From Chelatococcus composti (lineage in GTDB: Bacteria; Pseudomonadota; Alphaproteobacteria; Rhizobiales; Beijerinckiaceae), in contig NZ_JACHEH010000008.1 of NCBI RefSeq assembly GCF_014201415.1, positions 43,655 to 107,654 on the forward strand: DNA of 64,000 nucleotides, read 5' to 3'. The notes under the pieces are model-generated. The model ran no database searches. It was not told the DNA's origin and worked only from the letters and a program-made list of their open reading frames with translations. Made by a program: the position numbers and the translations under genes. The first letter of the stretch is position 1. Every line of letters begins with the position of its first letter. Positions 18,229 to 26,605 of this stretch are shown in pieces.

Positions 18229-18247
18229 GCGGGTCAGGCGGAAGGCT

Positions 18248-18535
18248 TCAGTCGCGCAGAGCGGCCTCGATCTTGTCGAGCACCTCGTCCTTGCCGATGC
18301 CGGTGAGGAAGGCGAGCGTCGTGATCACCGGTTTGTCGAGATCCGGCGGTACCGGCGTCGTCGAGACGACGAGGTCGACGTCGTGGATGAGGCTCGGCAC
18401 CTCGGTCGCCTTGCACTGGCGGATGTCGACGGTGATGCCGCGCTCGCGCATCTCCTCCTCGATGGCGTTGGCGACGACCGTCGATGTCGCGACGGCCGTG
18501 CCGCAGGCGACGAGGACGACTTTGTTCCTTGGCAT
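18248..18535 (-). CDS. gatB: PTS galactitol-type transporter subunit IIB
   Basis: The 95-residue cytoplasmic IIB has the phosphorylatable cysteine C11 in VLVACGTAVATSTVV, the lactose/galactitol IIB fold loop. DVRQCKA-like and DVDLVVSTTPVP segments match GatB. It is the last gene of the gatC-gatA-gatB operon, 80 bases after gatA. Substrate is uncertain: galactitol-type systems also carry tagatose, ascorbate-like compounds and other polyols. Confidence 0.88.
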   Translation of the reverse strand: MPRNKVVLVACGTAVATSTVVANAIEEEMRERGITVDIRQCKATEVPSLIHDVDLVVSTTPVPPDLDKPVITTLAFLTGIGKDEVLDKIEAALRD

Positions 18536-18615
18536 CTTGTTCCTCCCGTGTCCTTTCGGCGATGCTCGCCGCCGTGAGCGGCGAAGGCAAGGCGGACCCT
18601 TCCGCCGCCCGCGCG

Positions 18616-19080
18616 TCAGGCGCGCAGCACCGCAAAGATGTCATCCGGTGATGTCGCGGCGGCGAGGGCTGCGAGCGCCCCCGGCCGCTGGATGAGTTCC
18701 GCCACCTCGCGCAGCATGTCGATCTGCGCGTTCTTGTCGGCGAGGGCCAGCATCATCACGACGCCGACGGGGATCTGCTCGTCGGGGTCGTCCATGCTGC
18801 CGAAGCTGACGGGCCGCACCAGCGTGGCGAGCGCGAGCGACGGCGTCACCACGTGCTCCGGATCGGTGTGCGGCACGGCGATATTGAGGTCGCCGCCGAG
18901 CGGCAGGCCCGTCGGCATGCTCGCCTCGCGCGCGAGGACGGCATCGGCAAAGCTCTCCCGCACGCGGCCGAGGGCAGCGAGGCGCCCGGCAAGAAGGCTG
19001 ATGACCTCGCGGCCGGACGTGGCCTCGACCCCGAGGCAGATCGCCTCGGGGTCGAGATGCTGCAAGATGCTGTCGTGCAT
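18616..19080 (-). CDS. gatA: PTS galactitol/fructose-type transporter subunit IIA
   Basis: The 154-residue EIIA type-2 domain protein has phospho-histidine H71 in NIAVPHTDPEHV, preceded by the usual ASMPTGLPLGG segment. It should take phosphate from HPr and give it to the GatB cysteine. It lies 9 bases after gatC. The length and the single-domain form agree with GatA. Confidence 0.9.
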   Translation of the reverse strand: MHDSILQHLDPEAICLGVEATSGREVISLLAGRLAALGRVRESFADAVLAREASMPTGLPLGGDLNIAVPHTDPEHVVTPSLALATLVRPVSFGSMDDPDEQIPVGVVMMLALADKNAQIDMLREVAELIQRPGALAALAAATSPDDIFAVLRA

Positions 19081-19089
19081 GGGGGCTCG

Positions 19090-20520
19090 TCACTCCGCAG
19101 GCGAGGCGGCGGCGCCCTTCGCCTGGGCGGGGGCGGGATCGTCGCTGCCGGCGAGCCGCTCCCAGGCAGCCGGCCGACGGTGGAAGCCGATGAAGCACAG
19201 CGCGATCACCGCGAGCACGGCCAGAAGGCCGACAATGCCGAGCCCAGATACCGCCTCGACCAACACGTAGGACACCCACAGGAAGCCGTCGACGATGCTC
19301 GTGATCTGCGTCGTGCCCTCGGGCAGCGCGAAGCCGGCCGACACCGCGGCGCTGGTGAAGAGCGGCGCGAGCGCCGTCGCGACATAGAAGCCGACTGCGA
19401 GCGTCACCGTGCCGATGATGACCATGCGCAGCACGTTGCCGCCAACGACCGGCGCGGCCATGGCGACCAGGAAGGGGATGACTGCGAGATCGGCGAAGAG
19501 GATGACGCGGTTGCCGGGCAGGATGATCGACAGGACGATGGCGATCGGCACCAGGATGAGCGCGCTCGAGATGGCCGCCGGATGGCCGATGAGGATGGCC
19601 GAATCGAGCCCGACGAGAATCTCCCGGTCGCCGGCCCGCTTCTGGACGAAGCTGCGCGCCGCCTCGGAGACAGGAATGAGCCCCTCCATCAGGATCTTGA
19701 CCATGCGCGGCAGCAGGAACATGACCGCCGCGAGGTTCATGCCCGTCTTGAGCACCTTGCTCACCACCGTGGCGGCATCGCCCGCGTCGTAGTAGCCGAT
19801 GGCGCCGAGCACGAGGCCGATGCCGAGACCGAGAATGACAGGCTCGCCGAAGACGCCGAGCTTCTTCTGGATGACGTCAGTGTCGAGGTTGATGGCGTTG
19901 AGGCCGGGGATGCGGTCGATCACCCAGTTGACAGCAATCGCGATGGGCAGGATCTGCCCCGAGGCGAGGTGCGGCACCGAGACACCCGGAATCCCATAGA
20001 ATCGCTGCACAGCTTTGGCCGTCCAGTCGGCAAAGAGCAGGGCGAGCGCCGCCATCAGCGCGGCTGCGACGAGACCGTAGAAGAGGCTGTCGGTGGCCGC
20101 GACGACGAGCGAGCCGATGAAGGCGAAATGCCAGAAGTTCCACACGTCGACATTGAGCGTGCGCGTCATGCGCGTCATCAGCAGCAGGACATTGACGGCG
20201 ATGCCGATGGGGATCACCCACAGGCCGACCGAGGAGCCGAAGGCGATGGCCGCGGCCGATGGCCAGCCGACGTCCACCACGTCGCGCGTGATGCCGGTGT
20301 TCTTCACGATCGCCTGTGCCACGTCGCTGAGGCTCGTGAACATGAGCCCGACGACGAGGTTGATGCCGATGAAGGCGACGCCGATGGTCACGCCCGCGCG
20401 GAAGGCGCGGCCCGGCTTGGCGCCCATGACGACGGCAATGACGAAGATGACGATGGGGAGCAGAACGGTCGCTCCCAGGGAATCGACGATGGTCTTGAGA
20501 CCGCTCAGCAGCCCGTCCAT
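19090..20520 (-). CDS. gatC: PTS galactitol-type transporter subunit IIC
   Basis: This 476-residue inner-membrane protein of the galactitol EIIC family has about ten or more hydrophobic segments. Recognisable blocks include VVDVGWPSAAAIAFGSSVGLWVIPIGIAVNVLLL near residue 90, VDVWNFWHFAFIGSLV near 125, and ILIGHPAAISSALILVPIAI near 310. It starts the gat operon and is divergent from a second SorC-family regulator 309 bases away. Together with gatA and gatB it makes a complete permease that lacks its own HPr and EI, which the fusion at 16,161 could supply. Confidence 0.92.
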   Translation of the reverse strand: MDGLLSGLKTIVDSLGATVLLPIVIFVIAVVMGAKPGRAFRAGVTIGVAFIGINLVVGLMFTSLSDVAQAIVKNTGITRDVVDVGWPSAAAIAFGSSVGLWVIPIGIAVNVLLLMTRMTRTLNVDVWNFWHFAFIGSLVVAATDSLFYGLVAAALMAALALLFADWTAKAVQRFYGIPGVSVPHLASGQILPIAIAVNWVIDRIPGLNAINLDTDVIQKKLGVFGEPVILGLGIGLVLGAIGYYDAGDAATVVSKVLKTGMNLAAVMFLLPRMVKILMEGLIPVSEAARSFVQKRAGDREILVGLDSAILIGHPAAISSALILVPIAIVLSIILPGNRVILFADLAVIPFLVAMAAPVVGGNVLRMVIIGTVTLAVGFYVATALAPLFTSAAVSAGFALPEGTTQITSIVDGFLWVSYVLVEAVSGLGIVGLLAVLAVIALCFIGFHRRPAAWERLAGSDDPAPAQAKGAAASPAE

Positions 20521-20829
20521 GACCTTTCCTCCGCCGGCGCCGTCGTTCCGCCGTCGCGGCGGGCGCCGTTGTTGTGCGTTTCCTCGCGGGCGCTTGTGCG
20601 CCCTTCATCCCTGGTTCCGTCCGGCTGCGGATGGGAGCCTTGACGGCCCCTCTCGTGCTATTCCGCGCCGGCTTCTATGCAGCGCTTCGACGGTTTCCGG
20701 TGAAGTAGGCTGCCGGCGAAGCGGCTGAACAATCGTGCGCAGCGCGCACACAAGTTCATGATGTCAGCCTTTTTGACTATCGTCAATTCGTGCGATCTGT
20801 GCACGATCGTGCAAAAAATGGGAGGGACG
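20521..20829. promoter_or_regulatory. Divergent gatC / sorC2 control region
   Basis: This 309-base gap holds no gene. Its right half contains three copies of TCGTGC (near 20,731, 20,788 and 20,807), and an inverted repeat TCGTGC-n7-GCACGA at 20,788-20,806. This lies 24 bases before the sorC2 start. The sites are good candidates for autoregulation by the SorC-family protein and for control of the gat operon. The left half is GC-rich with no other pattern seen. Confidence 0.5.
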
Positions 20830-21840
20830 ATGAGCGAGCCGGGGCGGGGTGATCAGGACCTCATGGTGCGTGCGGCGTGGCTCTACTACGTCCACGGCAA
20901 GGGCCAGGAGGAGGTGGCGCGTGATCTCAAGATCTCGCGCTTCAAGGTCACGCGCATGCTCGCCCAGGCGCGCGAGGCCGGCATCGTCAAGATCTCCATC
21001 CAGCACGAGACGAGCGAGACCCTGGCGCTCGGCGACTGGCTCGCCGCCCGCTACGGCCTCGAGGAGTGCATCCTGACGCCGCCCTTCGATGAGCAGACGG
21101 GCAGCCTCGACGACGAGACGGCGGACCGGCTGGCGCGCCGGGGCGTCGGTCTTGCCGGCGCCAACTACCTGACGCGCCGGCTCCTCGGCTCGCCGCGGCT
21201 CACCATCGGCGTCGGCTGCGGGCGCACCGTCTCGGCGGTGGTCGATGCCTTCACCGCCTTTCCCAAGCAGAACGTGCGCTTCGTGTCCGTCCTCGGCTCG
21301 CTGACACGGGACGTGTCGCTGAACAATTTCGAGGTCGTGCGCCTCGCCCAGGCCTGCAGCGGCGAGGGCTATTTCCTGCCCGCGCCGCTCGTCGTCGACG
21401 AGGAGGGCGATGTCGAGGTCGTGCTGCGCCAGCGCCCCGTCCAGGCCTCGCTCGCCCTCGCCCGCGAGGCGGATTTTTATCTCATCAGCTTCGGCGACTG
21501 CTCCCCCGACGCCTTTCTCTTTCGCCACGGCCTGCTGTCGCGGACCGATCTCGAGGGGCTGACCGCGGCCGGAGCCGTCTGCGAGGTGGCCGGCAAGTTC
21601 TTCGACCGCGAGGGCCGGCTCGTGGAATGCGGTGTGAATGCGCGCACCATCGGCATCGCACCGGAGGACCTGAAGCGCACCGAGGTCGTGATGCTCGCGG
21701 CAGGACGCTCGAAGGCCGCCGCCCTGCAGGCCGTGCTGAAGACGGGCATCGTCAACCGCCTCATCATCGACGGCGAGCTCGCCGGCCGGCTCGTGGCGGC
21801 GATGCCGACGCGGGAGCGGCGGCAGGCAGAGGGCTTGTGA
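20830..21840 (+). CDS. SorC/DeoR-family sugar-binding transcriptional regulator 2
   Basis: The 336-residue paralogue of the regulator at 12,474 has an HTH of nearly the same form (VRAAWLYYVHGKGQEEVARDLKISRFKVTRMLAQAREAG), and an effector domain with TIGVGCGRTVSAVV and CSPDAFLFRHGLLS. The ATG at 20830 is chosen because GGGAGGGACG sits directly before it, although the frame opens 24 codons earlier. It is divergent from gatC, so it likely governs the galactitol-type PTS. The two SorC proteins of this locus probably answer to different phosphorylated polyols. Confidence 0.9.
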   Translation: MSEPGRGDQDLMVRAAWLYYVHGKGQEEVARDLKISRFKVTRMLAQAREAGIVKISIQHETSETLALGDWLAARYGLEECILTPPFDEQTGSLDDETADRLARRGVGLAGANYLTRRLLGSPRLTIGVGCGRTVSAVVDAFTAFPKQNVRFVSVLGSLTRDVSLNNFEVVRLAQACSGEGYFLPAPLVVDEEGDVEVVLRQRPVQASLALAREADFYLISFGDCSPDAFLFRHGLLSRTDLEGLTAAGAVCEVAGKFFDREGRLVECGVNARTIGIAPEDLKRTEVVMLAAGRSKAAALQAVLKTGIVNRLIIDGELAGRLVAAMPTRERRQAEGL

Positions 21841-21856
21841 AGCCTCGCAGGACCCG

Positions 21857-22912
21857 TCAGGCTTCGACGGCGGCCCGCGCGGCTGCGCGAGCCGCAGGCG
21901 GACGGCCCCGCACCGTGCGGCGCCATACCATCCGCGCCTCCAGCTCCACCGCAGCAGGGCGCCGGGCGGCCTCCTCGGGCGCCAGCCGCAGCCAGGCAAA
22001 GGCTTCGCGGGCGATCTCCGCCACCGGTTGCGCGAAGGTCGTCAGGCTGTAGGAGGACCAGCTCGCCTGCTCGATGTCGTCGAAGCCGGTGACGCACAGA
22101 TCCTCCGGCACGGCAAGGCCAAACTCGTGCCGCGCCGCGTCGAGGAAGCCGCAGGCGATGAGATCCGTCGCGCAGAAGACGGCATCCGGCCGCACGCGGG
22201 CCGTGAGCAGGCGCCGCGCCAGCTCGCGACCGCTCTCGTAGACGCTTGGGCCGAAGCGCTCCACCGTGACCGGCAGGCCGATGGCGGCAGCCGCCGCCAG
22301 GAAGCCGCGCTCGCGTGCCATCAGGCTCGGCGTGCCGGCCTCGGAATTGGCGAAGGCGAGACGCCGGCAGCCGGCGCGCAGGAAGGCGGTGAGCGCGCAC
22401 CGGGCCGCCTCGCCGTCCCTGAGGTTGATGCGCAGCGGGCCGTCCTGGTCGTCGTCGCGGTTGATCAGCACGATTCGCTGGCCATTCTCGAGGCACAGGC
22501 GCGTGATCGACTTGTCCGGCATGCCGGACAGGATGATCGAGGCATCGGCGCGATAGTGCAGGGCCTGCCGCAGCGCGGCGCTGACGCTTTCGTCGGAGCG
22601 GTCGGTGTTGATGACCATCGCCACCTTGCCGGCGTCCTGCGCCGCCTGCGTCATGGCCTTCACGAGGGAGGCACGGTAGGGTGTACCGAGCTCCGAGCCG
22701 ACGAGGCAGACGATGCCGCTCTCCTTCAGCGACAGGCCGCGGGCGAGGTGGTTGACGTGATAGCCGAGCGCAGTTGCCGCCTCCAGAACGCGTCGGCGCG
22801 TATCTTCCGAGACGCTCGCGCCCGGCGTGAAGGCACGCGACACGGCCGAGCGCGACACGCCGGCGCGTTCGGCCACCTCGCGGGCGCTGACGAACTTTCG
22901 GGGCGGTGGCAT
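21857..22912 (-). CDS. LacI-family transcriptional regulator
   Basis: The 351-residue repressor has an N-terminal LacI HTH (VSAREVAERAGVSRSAVSRAFTPGASVSEDTRRRVLEAATALGYHVN, about 7-55) and a periplasmic-binding-protein-like effector domain. PDAVFCATDLIACGFLDAARH near residue 255 and CVTGFDDIEQASWSSYSLTTFAQP near 290 are typical. The ATG at 22912 (MPPPRKFVS) is preferred over in-frame starts upstream because the LacI HTH begins there. It is divergent from the second ferric-type ABC importer and presumably regulates it through the two TTGCA/TGCAA sites in the shared promoter region. Confidence 0.92.
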   Translation of the reverse strand: MPPPRKFVSAREVAERAGVSRSAVSRAFTPGASVSEDTRRRVLEAATALGYHVNHLARGLSLKESGIVCLVGSELGTPYRASLVKAMTQAAQDAGKVAMVINTDRSDESVSAALRQALHYRADASIILSGMPDKSITRLCLENGQRIVLINRDDDQDGPLRINLRDGEAARCALTAFLRAGCRRLAFANSEAGTPSLMARERGFLAAAAAIGLPVTVERFGPSVYESGRELARRLLTARVRPDAVFCATDLIACGFLDAARHEFGLAVPEDLCVTGFDDIEQASWSSYSLTTFAQPVAEIAREAFAWLRLAPEEAARRPAAVELEARMVWRRTVRGRPPAARAAARAAVEA

Positions 22913-22958
22913 GATGGTCCTGCAGCCGACGTCGGGACGCCTTTTCCTATGCACCGCC

Positions 22959-22974
22959 TTGCAACAGCGTGCAA
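22959..22974. promoter_or_regulatory. LacI-family operator, site 1
   Basis: TTGCAACAGCGTGCAA has five-base arms TTGCA/TGCAA around a six-base centre. Its reverse complement matches site 2 at 14 of 16 positions. It lies 47 bases upstream of the lacI-type start. Confidence 0.65.
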
Positions 22975-23046
22975 TGCTGCTGCCGGGATTTTGTGCCACG
23001 GCCCGCCATCATGTTGCTTGACATGCCGCGCTGGCACGTGGAACCC

Positions 23047-23062
23047 TTGCACACGGTTGCAA
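23047..23062. promoter_or_regulatory. LacI-family operator, site 2
   Basis: TTGCACACGGTTGCAA has the same arms as site 1 and lies 42 bases before the binding-protein gene. The 88-base spacing between the two sites would allow looping or independent control of the divergent promoters. Confidence 0.65.
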
Positions 23063-23103
23063 AGACAGATGCCGCGATACAGCGGCGCGTGAGGGAGGAC
23101 AAT

Positions 23104-24132
23104 ATGCGTTCCGGTTTTGTCGCTGCCGCGGCCGTGGCCGCTGCTGTTCAGTTCACGCCTGCGGCAGCGCTCGCCCAGGGCTCGCTCAACCTCATCTGTT
23201 CCGCCGATGTCGTCATCTGCGAACTGCTCGAGAACCGGTTCGAGAAGGACACGGGCATCGACGTCAACATGGTGCGCATGTCCTCCGGCGAGGCCTATGC
23301 AAAGATCCGGGCCGAGGCGCGCAATCCGAAGACGGACGTGTGGTGGGCCGGCACGGGCGACCCGCATCTGCAGGCCGCGGCCGAGGGGCTGACGCTCGAA
23401 TACAAGTCGCCGCGGCTGCCCGAGCTGCACACCTGGGCCGTCAGGCAGGCGGAGAGCGCCGATTACCGCACCGTCGGCGTCTACGCCGGAGCCCTGGGCT
23501 GGGGCTACAATTCCGAGATCCTGGCGAAGAAGGGGCTGAAGGAGCCCAAGTGCTGGGCCGACCTGCTCGATCCGGCCTACAAGGGCGAGATCCAGATGGC
23601 CAACCCCAACTCCTCGGGCACGGCCTATACGGCGCTCGCCACGCTCGTGCAGATCATGGGCGAGGACAAGGCCTTCGACTATCTCAAGAAGCTCAATGCC
23701 AACATCTCGCAGTACACCAAGTCCGGCTCGGCGCCGGTGAAGGCGGCTGCGCGCGGCGAGACGACCGTCGGCATCGTCTTCATGCATGACGCCGTGGCAC
23801 AGGCGGTCGAGGGGTTCCCCGTGAAGACCGTCGCTCCCTGCGAGGGCACCGGCTACGAGATCGGCTCCATGTCGATCGTGAAGGGCGCGCGCAACCTCGA
23901 GAATGCCAAGAAGTGGTATGACTGGGTGCTGTCGCCGGAGATCCAGTCGCTGATGAAGGATGCCAAGTCCTTCCAGCTGCCGTCCAACAAGAACGCCGCA
24001 GTGCCGCCGGAGGCGCCAAAGTTCGAGGAGATCCGCCTCATCGACTACGACTTCAAGGTCTACGGCGATCCCGAGAAGCGCAAGGCGCTGCTGCAGCGCT
24101 GGGACCGCGAGATCGGCGCGCTCGCCAACTGA
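23104..24132 (+). CDS. ABC transporter periplasmic substrate-binding protein (COG1840 type, importer 2)
   Basis: This 342-residue binding protein has a signal peptide (MRSGFVAAAAVAAAVQFTPAAALAQG). The mature part (LNLICSADVVICELLENRFEKDTGIDVNMVRMSSGEAYAKIRAEARNPKTDVWWAGTGD) places it in the AfuA/ferric-binding group. GGGAGG precedes the ATG at 23104. AfuA of Actinobacillus was shown to bind hexose phosphates although annotated as ferric-binding, so iron should not be assumed. The inositol-monophosphatase gene closing this operon supports a phosphorylated ligand. Confidence 0.9.
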   Translation: MRSGFVAAAAVAAAVQFTPAAALAQGSLNLICSADVVICELLENRFEKDTGIDVNMVRMSSGEAYAKIRAEARNPKTDVWWAGTGDPHLQAAAEGLTLEYKSPRLPELHTWAVRQAESADYRTVGVYAGALGWGYNSEILAKKGLKEPKCWADLLDPAYKGEIQMANPNSSGTAYTALATLVQIMGEDKAFDYLKKLNANISQYTKSGSAPVKAAARGETTVGIVFMHDAVAQAVEGFPVKTVAPCEGTGYEIGSMSIVKGARNLENAKKWYDWVLSPEIQSLMKDAKSFQLPSNKNAAVPPEAPKFEEIRLIDYDFKVYGDPEKRKALLQRWDREIGALAN

Positions 24133-24200
24133 CGGCGAGATGCGGGTCAGCGTCGCGCTCGCGCGACAGATTCAGGGCGCCCTTTCCCGATCAGCTCAGA

Positions 24201-24287
24201 GGGGAGGGGTAGGGTGAGGGGCGGGGGCGGAACGGCCCGAGCCGTCACAAACGGGGACGGCTGCCCCTCGCCTTGTCCCTCCTCCCC
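24201..24287. repeat. GC-rich inverted-repeat element between binding-protein and permease genes
   Basis: A G-rich left part (GGGGAGGGGTAGGGTGAGGG, from 24201) faces a partly complementary C-rich right part (GCCCCTCGCCTTGTCCCTCC, from 24263). A close relative of the left part occurs at 62,735-62,758. The 232-base gap holding it separates genes that are otherwise tightly spaced. It may lower downstream expression relative to the binding protein, as stem-loops do in other importer operons. Confidence 0.5.
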
Positions 24288-24364
24288 AGCCGGGAGGGCC
24301 GCTTGCTGCCGCTGCCGGCCTCCAGCAGGCCAGCCCGGGGACATTTTCCAGCACGGAACCTTTC

Positions 24365-26605
24365 ATGGAGCAGCGCAACCGCAGAGTGGACATGACGCTC
24401 GGCCTCGGGCTCGCCGGGTTCGTGCTCCTGCCCTGGTACAGGATCGAGGAAGGGTTCTACGCCTTCCGCTGGCTGGCGCGGTTTCCCTTCGGCGCCGACG
24501 AGGCGCCGGGTCTGGTGCAGATGGTCGCCGAAGGGCGCTGGTGGCTCGCTGTCGTTGCGGCGCTGCTCCTCGCCGCCGCCGCCGTCCGCTTCTTCTCGCC
24601 CGCGGGTGAGGCGCGCGGCCGCCTCCTCACCGCCCTCGGCGTGGCGGGGATGGGCTTCCTCGTCCTTCAGGGCTTCGCGATCACCTTCGCCGGCTGGAGC
24701 TGGACCATCGGCGAGGCCCTCTTCGGTCCGCTTTCCATCGGCCAGCCCGCCATGGGTGCGGGGGCCGTCGTGGTCGGGCTCTCCTTCCTCTTCCTCTTCT
24801 CGGTCGGGCTCGCCGAGCAGGGAGTGATGCGGGGTGACTTCTTCGTCATCGCGGCCATCGCCCTGCTTGTCGCGCTGGTCGCGGTCTTCGTCTTCTACCC
24901 GGTCCTGAGCATGTTCGTCGGCGCTGTGCAGGACATCGACGGTTCCTTCGAGCCGTCAGGTTTCCTGCGCAACATCCAGGACCCGGCGATCTGGAGCCTC
25001 GACTGTGTCGTGGGCGGCGCGCGCTGCGGAGTCGCCTGGCGTACGCTGTGGCTGGCGGTGATGACGGCGACGGGCTCGACCATCCTCGGACTCGCCTTCG
25101 CGCTCGTCGCCACGCGCACGCGCTTTCCGTTCAAGAAGGGCCTGCGGCTGCTGACGGTGCTGCCGATCATCACGCCGCCCTTCGTCATCGGCCTTGCGCT
25201 CATCCTGCTCTTCGGCCGCGCCGGCGTGGTGACCACCTTCCTGTCCGACCTCTTCGGCATCGAGCCGGGGCGCTGGCTCTACGGGCTCACCGGCATCTGG
25301 ATCGCCCAGATGCTGTCCTTCACGCCGATCTCTTTCCTGGTCCTCATCGGCGTCGTCGAGGGCGTCAGCCCCTCCATGGAGGAGGCTTCGCAGACGTTGC
25401 GGGCCGACCGCGCACGCACCTTCTGGCGCGTTTCCCTGCCGCTCATGAAGCCCGGCCTCGCCAACGCCTTCCTCATCGGCTTCATCGAGAGCATGGCCGA
25501 TTTCGGCAATCCCCTGGTGCTGGGGGGCAGCCACGGCGTGCTCTCGACCGAAATCTTCTTCGCCGTCGTCGGCGCACAGACGGACCCCTCGCGCGCGGCC
25601 GTGCTCGCCATCATCCTGCTCTTCTTCACACTATCGGCATTCCTGGCGCAGCGGCTGTGGCTCACGGGCAAGAACTTCGCGACCGTGACCGGCAAGGGCG
25701 ACAGCGGCATTCACCCGGCACTGCCGCGCGCACTCGCCGTCGGCGTGAATGCGCTCGTCATTCCGTGGACGATCTTCACGCTCGTCGTCTACGGCATGAT
25801 CCTCGTGGGCGGCTTCGTGAACACCTGGGGCCTCGACAACTCGCTGACCCTCGCCCACTACGCGCGCGCATTCTCCGTCTCCCTGCAGGACGGCTCGATC
25901 GCCTGGACGGGCGTTGCCTGGGATTCGTTCTGGACGACGATGATGATCGCGCTCATCGCGGCGCCGCTGACGGCGGCGGTCGGCCTCCTGACGGCCTATC
26001 TCATCGTCCGCCAGCGGTTCGTCGGCCGCAACATGTTTGAGTTCGCGCTGATGATGAGCTTCGCCATTCCCGGCACGGTCATCGGTATCAGCTACATCAT
26101 GGCCTTCAACATGCCGCCGCTGGAGATGACGGGTACGGCGCTCATTCTTGTCGCGTGCTTCGTCTTCCGCAACATGCCGGTGGGCGTGCGCGGCGGCGTC
26201 GCGGCCATGTCGCAGATCGACGGGAGCCTCGACGAGGCCTCGCTCACGCTGCGCGCCTCAAGCTGGCGCACCATCCGCCGCGTGGTGCTGCCGCTGCTCA
26301 GGCCCGCGATCGTGGCGGCGCTCGTCTATTCCTTCGTGCGGGCGATCACCTCGATCAGTGCCGTCGTGTTCCTCGTCAGCGCCAAGTACAACATGGCCAC
26401 GGCCTACATCGTCGGCCTCGTCGAGAACGGGGAATACGGCGTGGCCATCGCCTACTCCTCGATGCTGATCGTGGTGATGCTCGTCATCATCGCCGGGTTC
26501 CAGCTCGCGGTCGGCGAGCGGCGCCTGCGCCGCGAGACGCGCATCGCCGCGCCCGCCGGGGTCAGGCCCCTGCCCGCCGAGTCAATCAAGGAGAAAATCG
26601 CATGA
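24365..26605 (+). CDS. ABC transporter permease, two-domain ferric-type with extra N-terminal membrane region (importer 2)
   Basis: The 746-residue inner-membrane protein contains two six-segment permease halves, with EAA loops EEASQTLRADRARTFWRVSLPLMKPGL (about residue 340) and DEASLTLRASSWRTIRRVVLPLLRPAI (about 620). Before them lie about 170 extra residues with four or five hydrophobic segments (LGLGLAGFVLLPWY, WLAVVAALLLAAAAV, VVVGLSFLFLFSVGL) that the 568-residue paralogue at 4,741 lacks. An ATG ten codons in (24395) is an alternative start. Its stop overlaps the ATPase start as ATGA. Confidence 0.9.
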   Translation: MEQRNRRVDMTLGLGLAGFVLLPWYRIEEGFYAFRWLARFPFGADEAPGLVQMVAEGRWWLAVVAALLLAAAAVRFFSPAGEARGRLLTALGVAGMGFLVLQGFAITFAGWSWTIGEALFGPLSIGQPAMGAGAVVVGLSFLFLFSVGLAEQGVMRGDFFVIAAIALLVALVAVFVFYPVLSMFVGAVQDIDGSFEPSGFLRNIQDPAIWSLDCVVGGARCGVAWRTLWLAVMTATGSTILGLAFALVATRTRFPFKKGLRLLTVLPIITPPFVIGLALILLFGRAGVVTTFLSDLFGIEPGRWLYGLTGIWIAQMLSFTPISFLVLIGVVEGVSPSMEEASQTLRADRARTFWRVSLPLMKPGLANAFLIGFIESMADFGNPLVLGGSHGVLSTEIFFAVVGAQTDPSRAAVLAIILLFFTLSAFLAQRLWLTGKNFATVTGKGDSGIHPALPRALAVGVNALVIPWTIFTLVVYGMILVGGFVNTWGLDNSLTLAHYARAFSVSLQDGSIAWTGVAWDSFWTTMMIALIAAPLTAAVGLLTAYLIVRQRFVGRNMFEFALMMSFAIPGTVIGISYIMAFNMPPLEMTGTALILVACFVFRNMPVGVRGGVAAMSQIDGSLDEASLTLRASSWRTIRRVVLPLLRPAIVAALVYSFVRAITSISAVVFLVSAKYNMATAYIVGLVENGEYGVAIAYSSMLIVVMLVIIAGFQLAVGERRLRRETRIAAPAGVRPLPAESIKEKIA

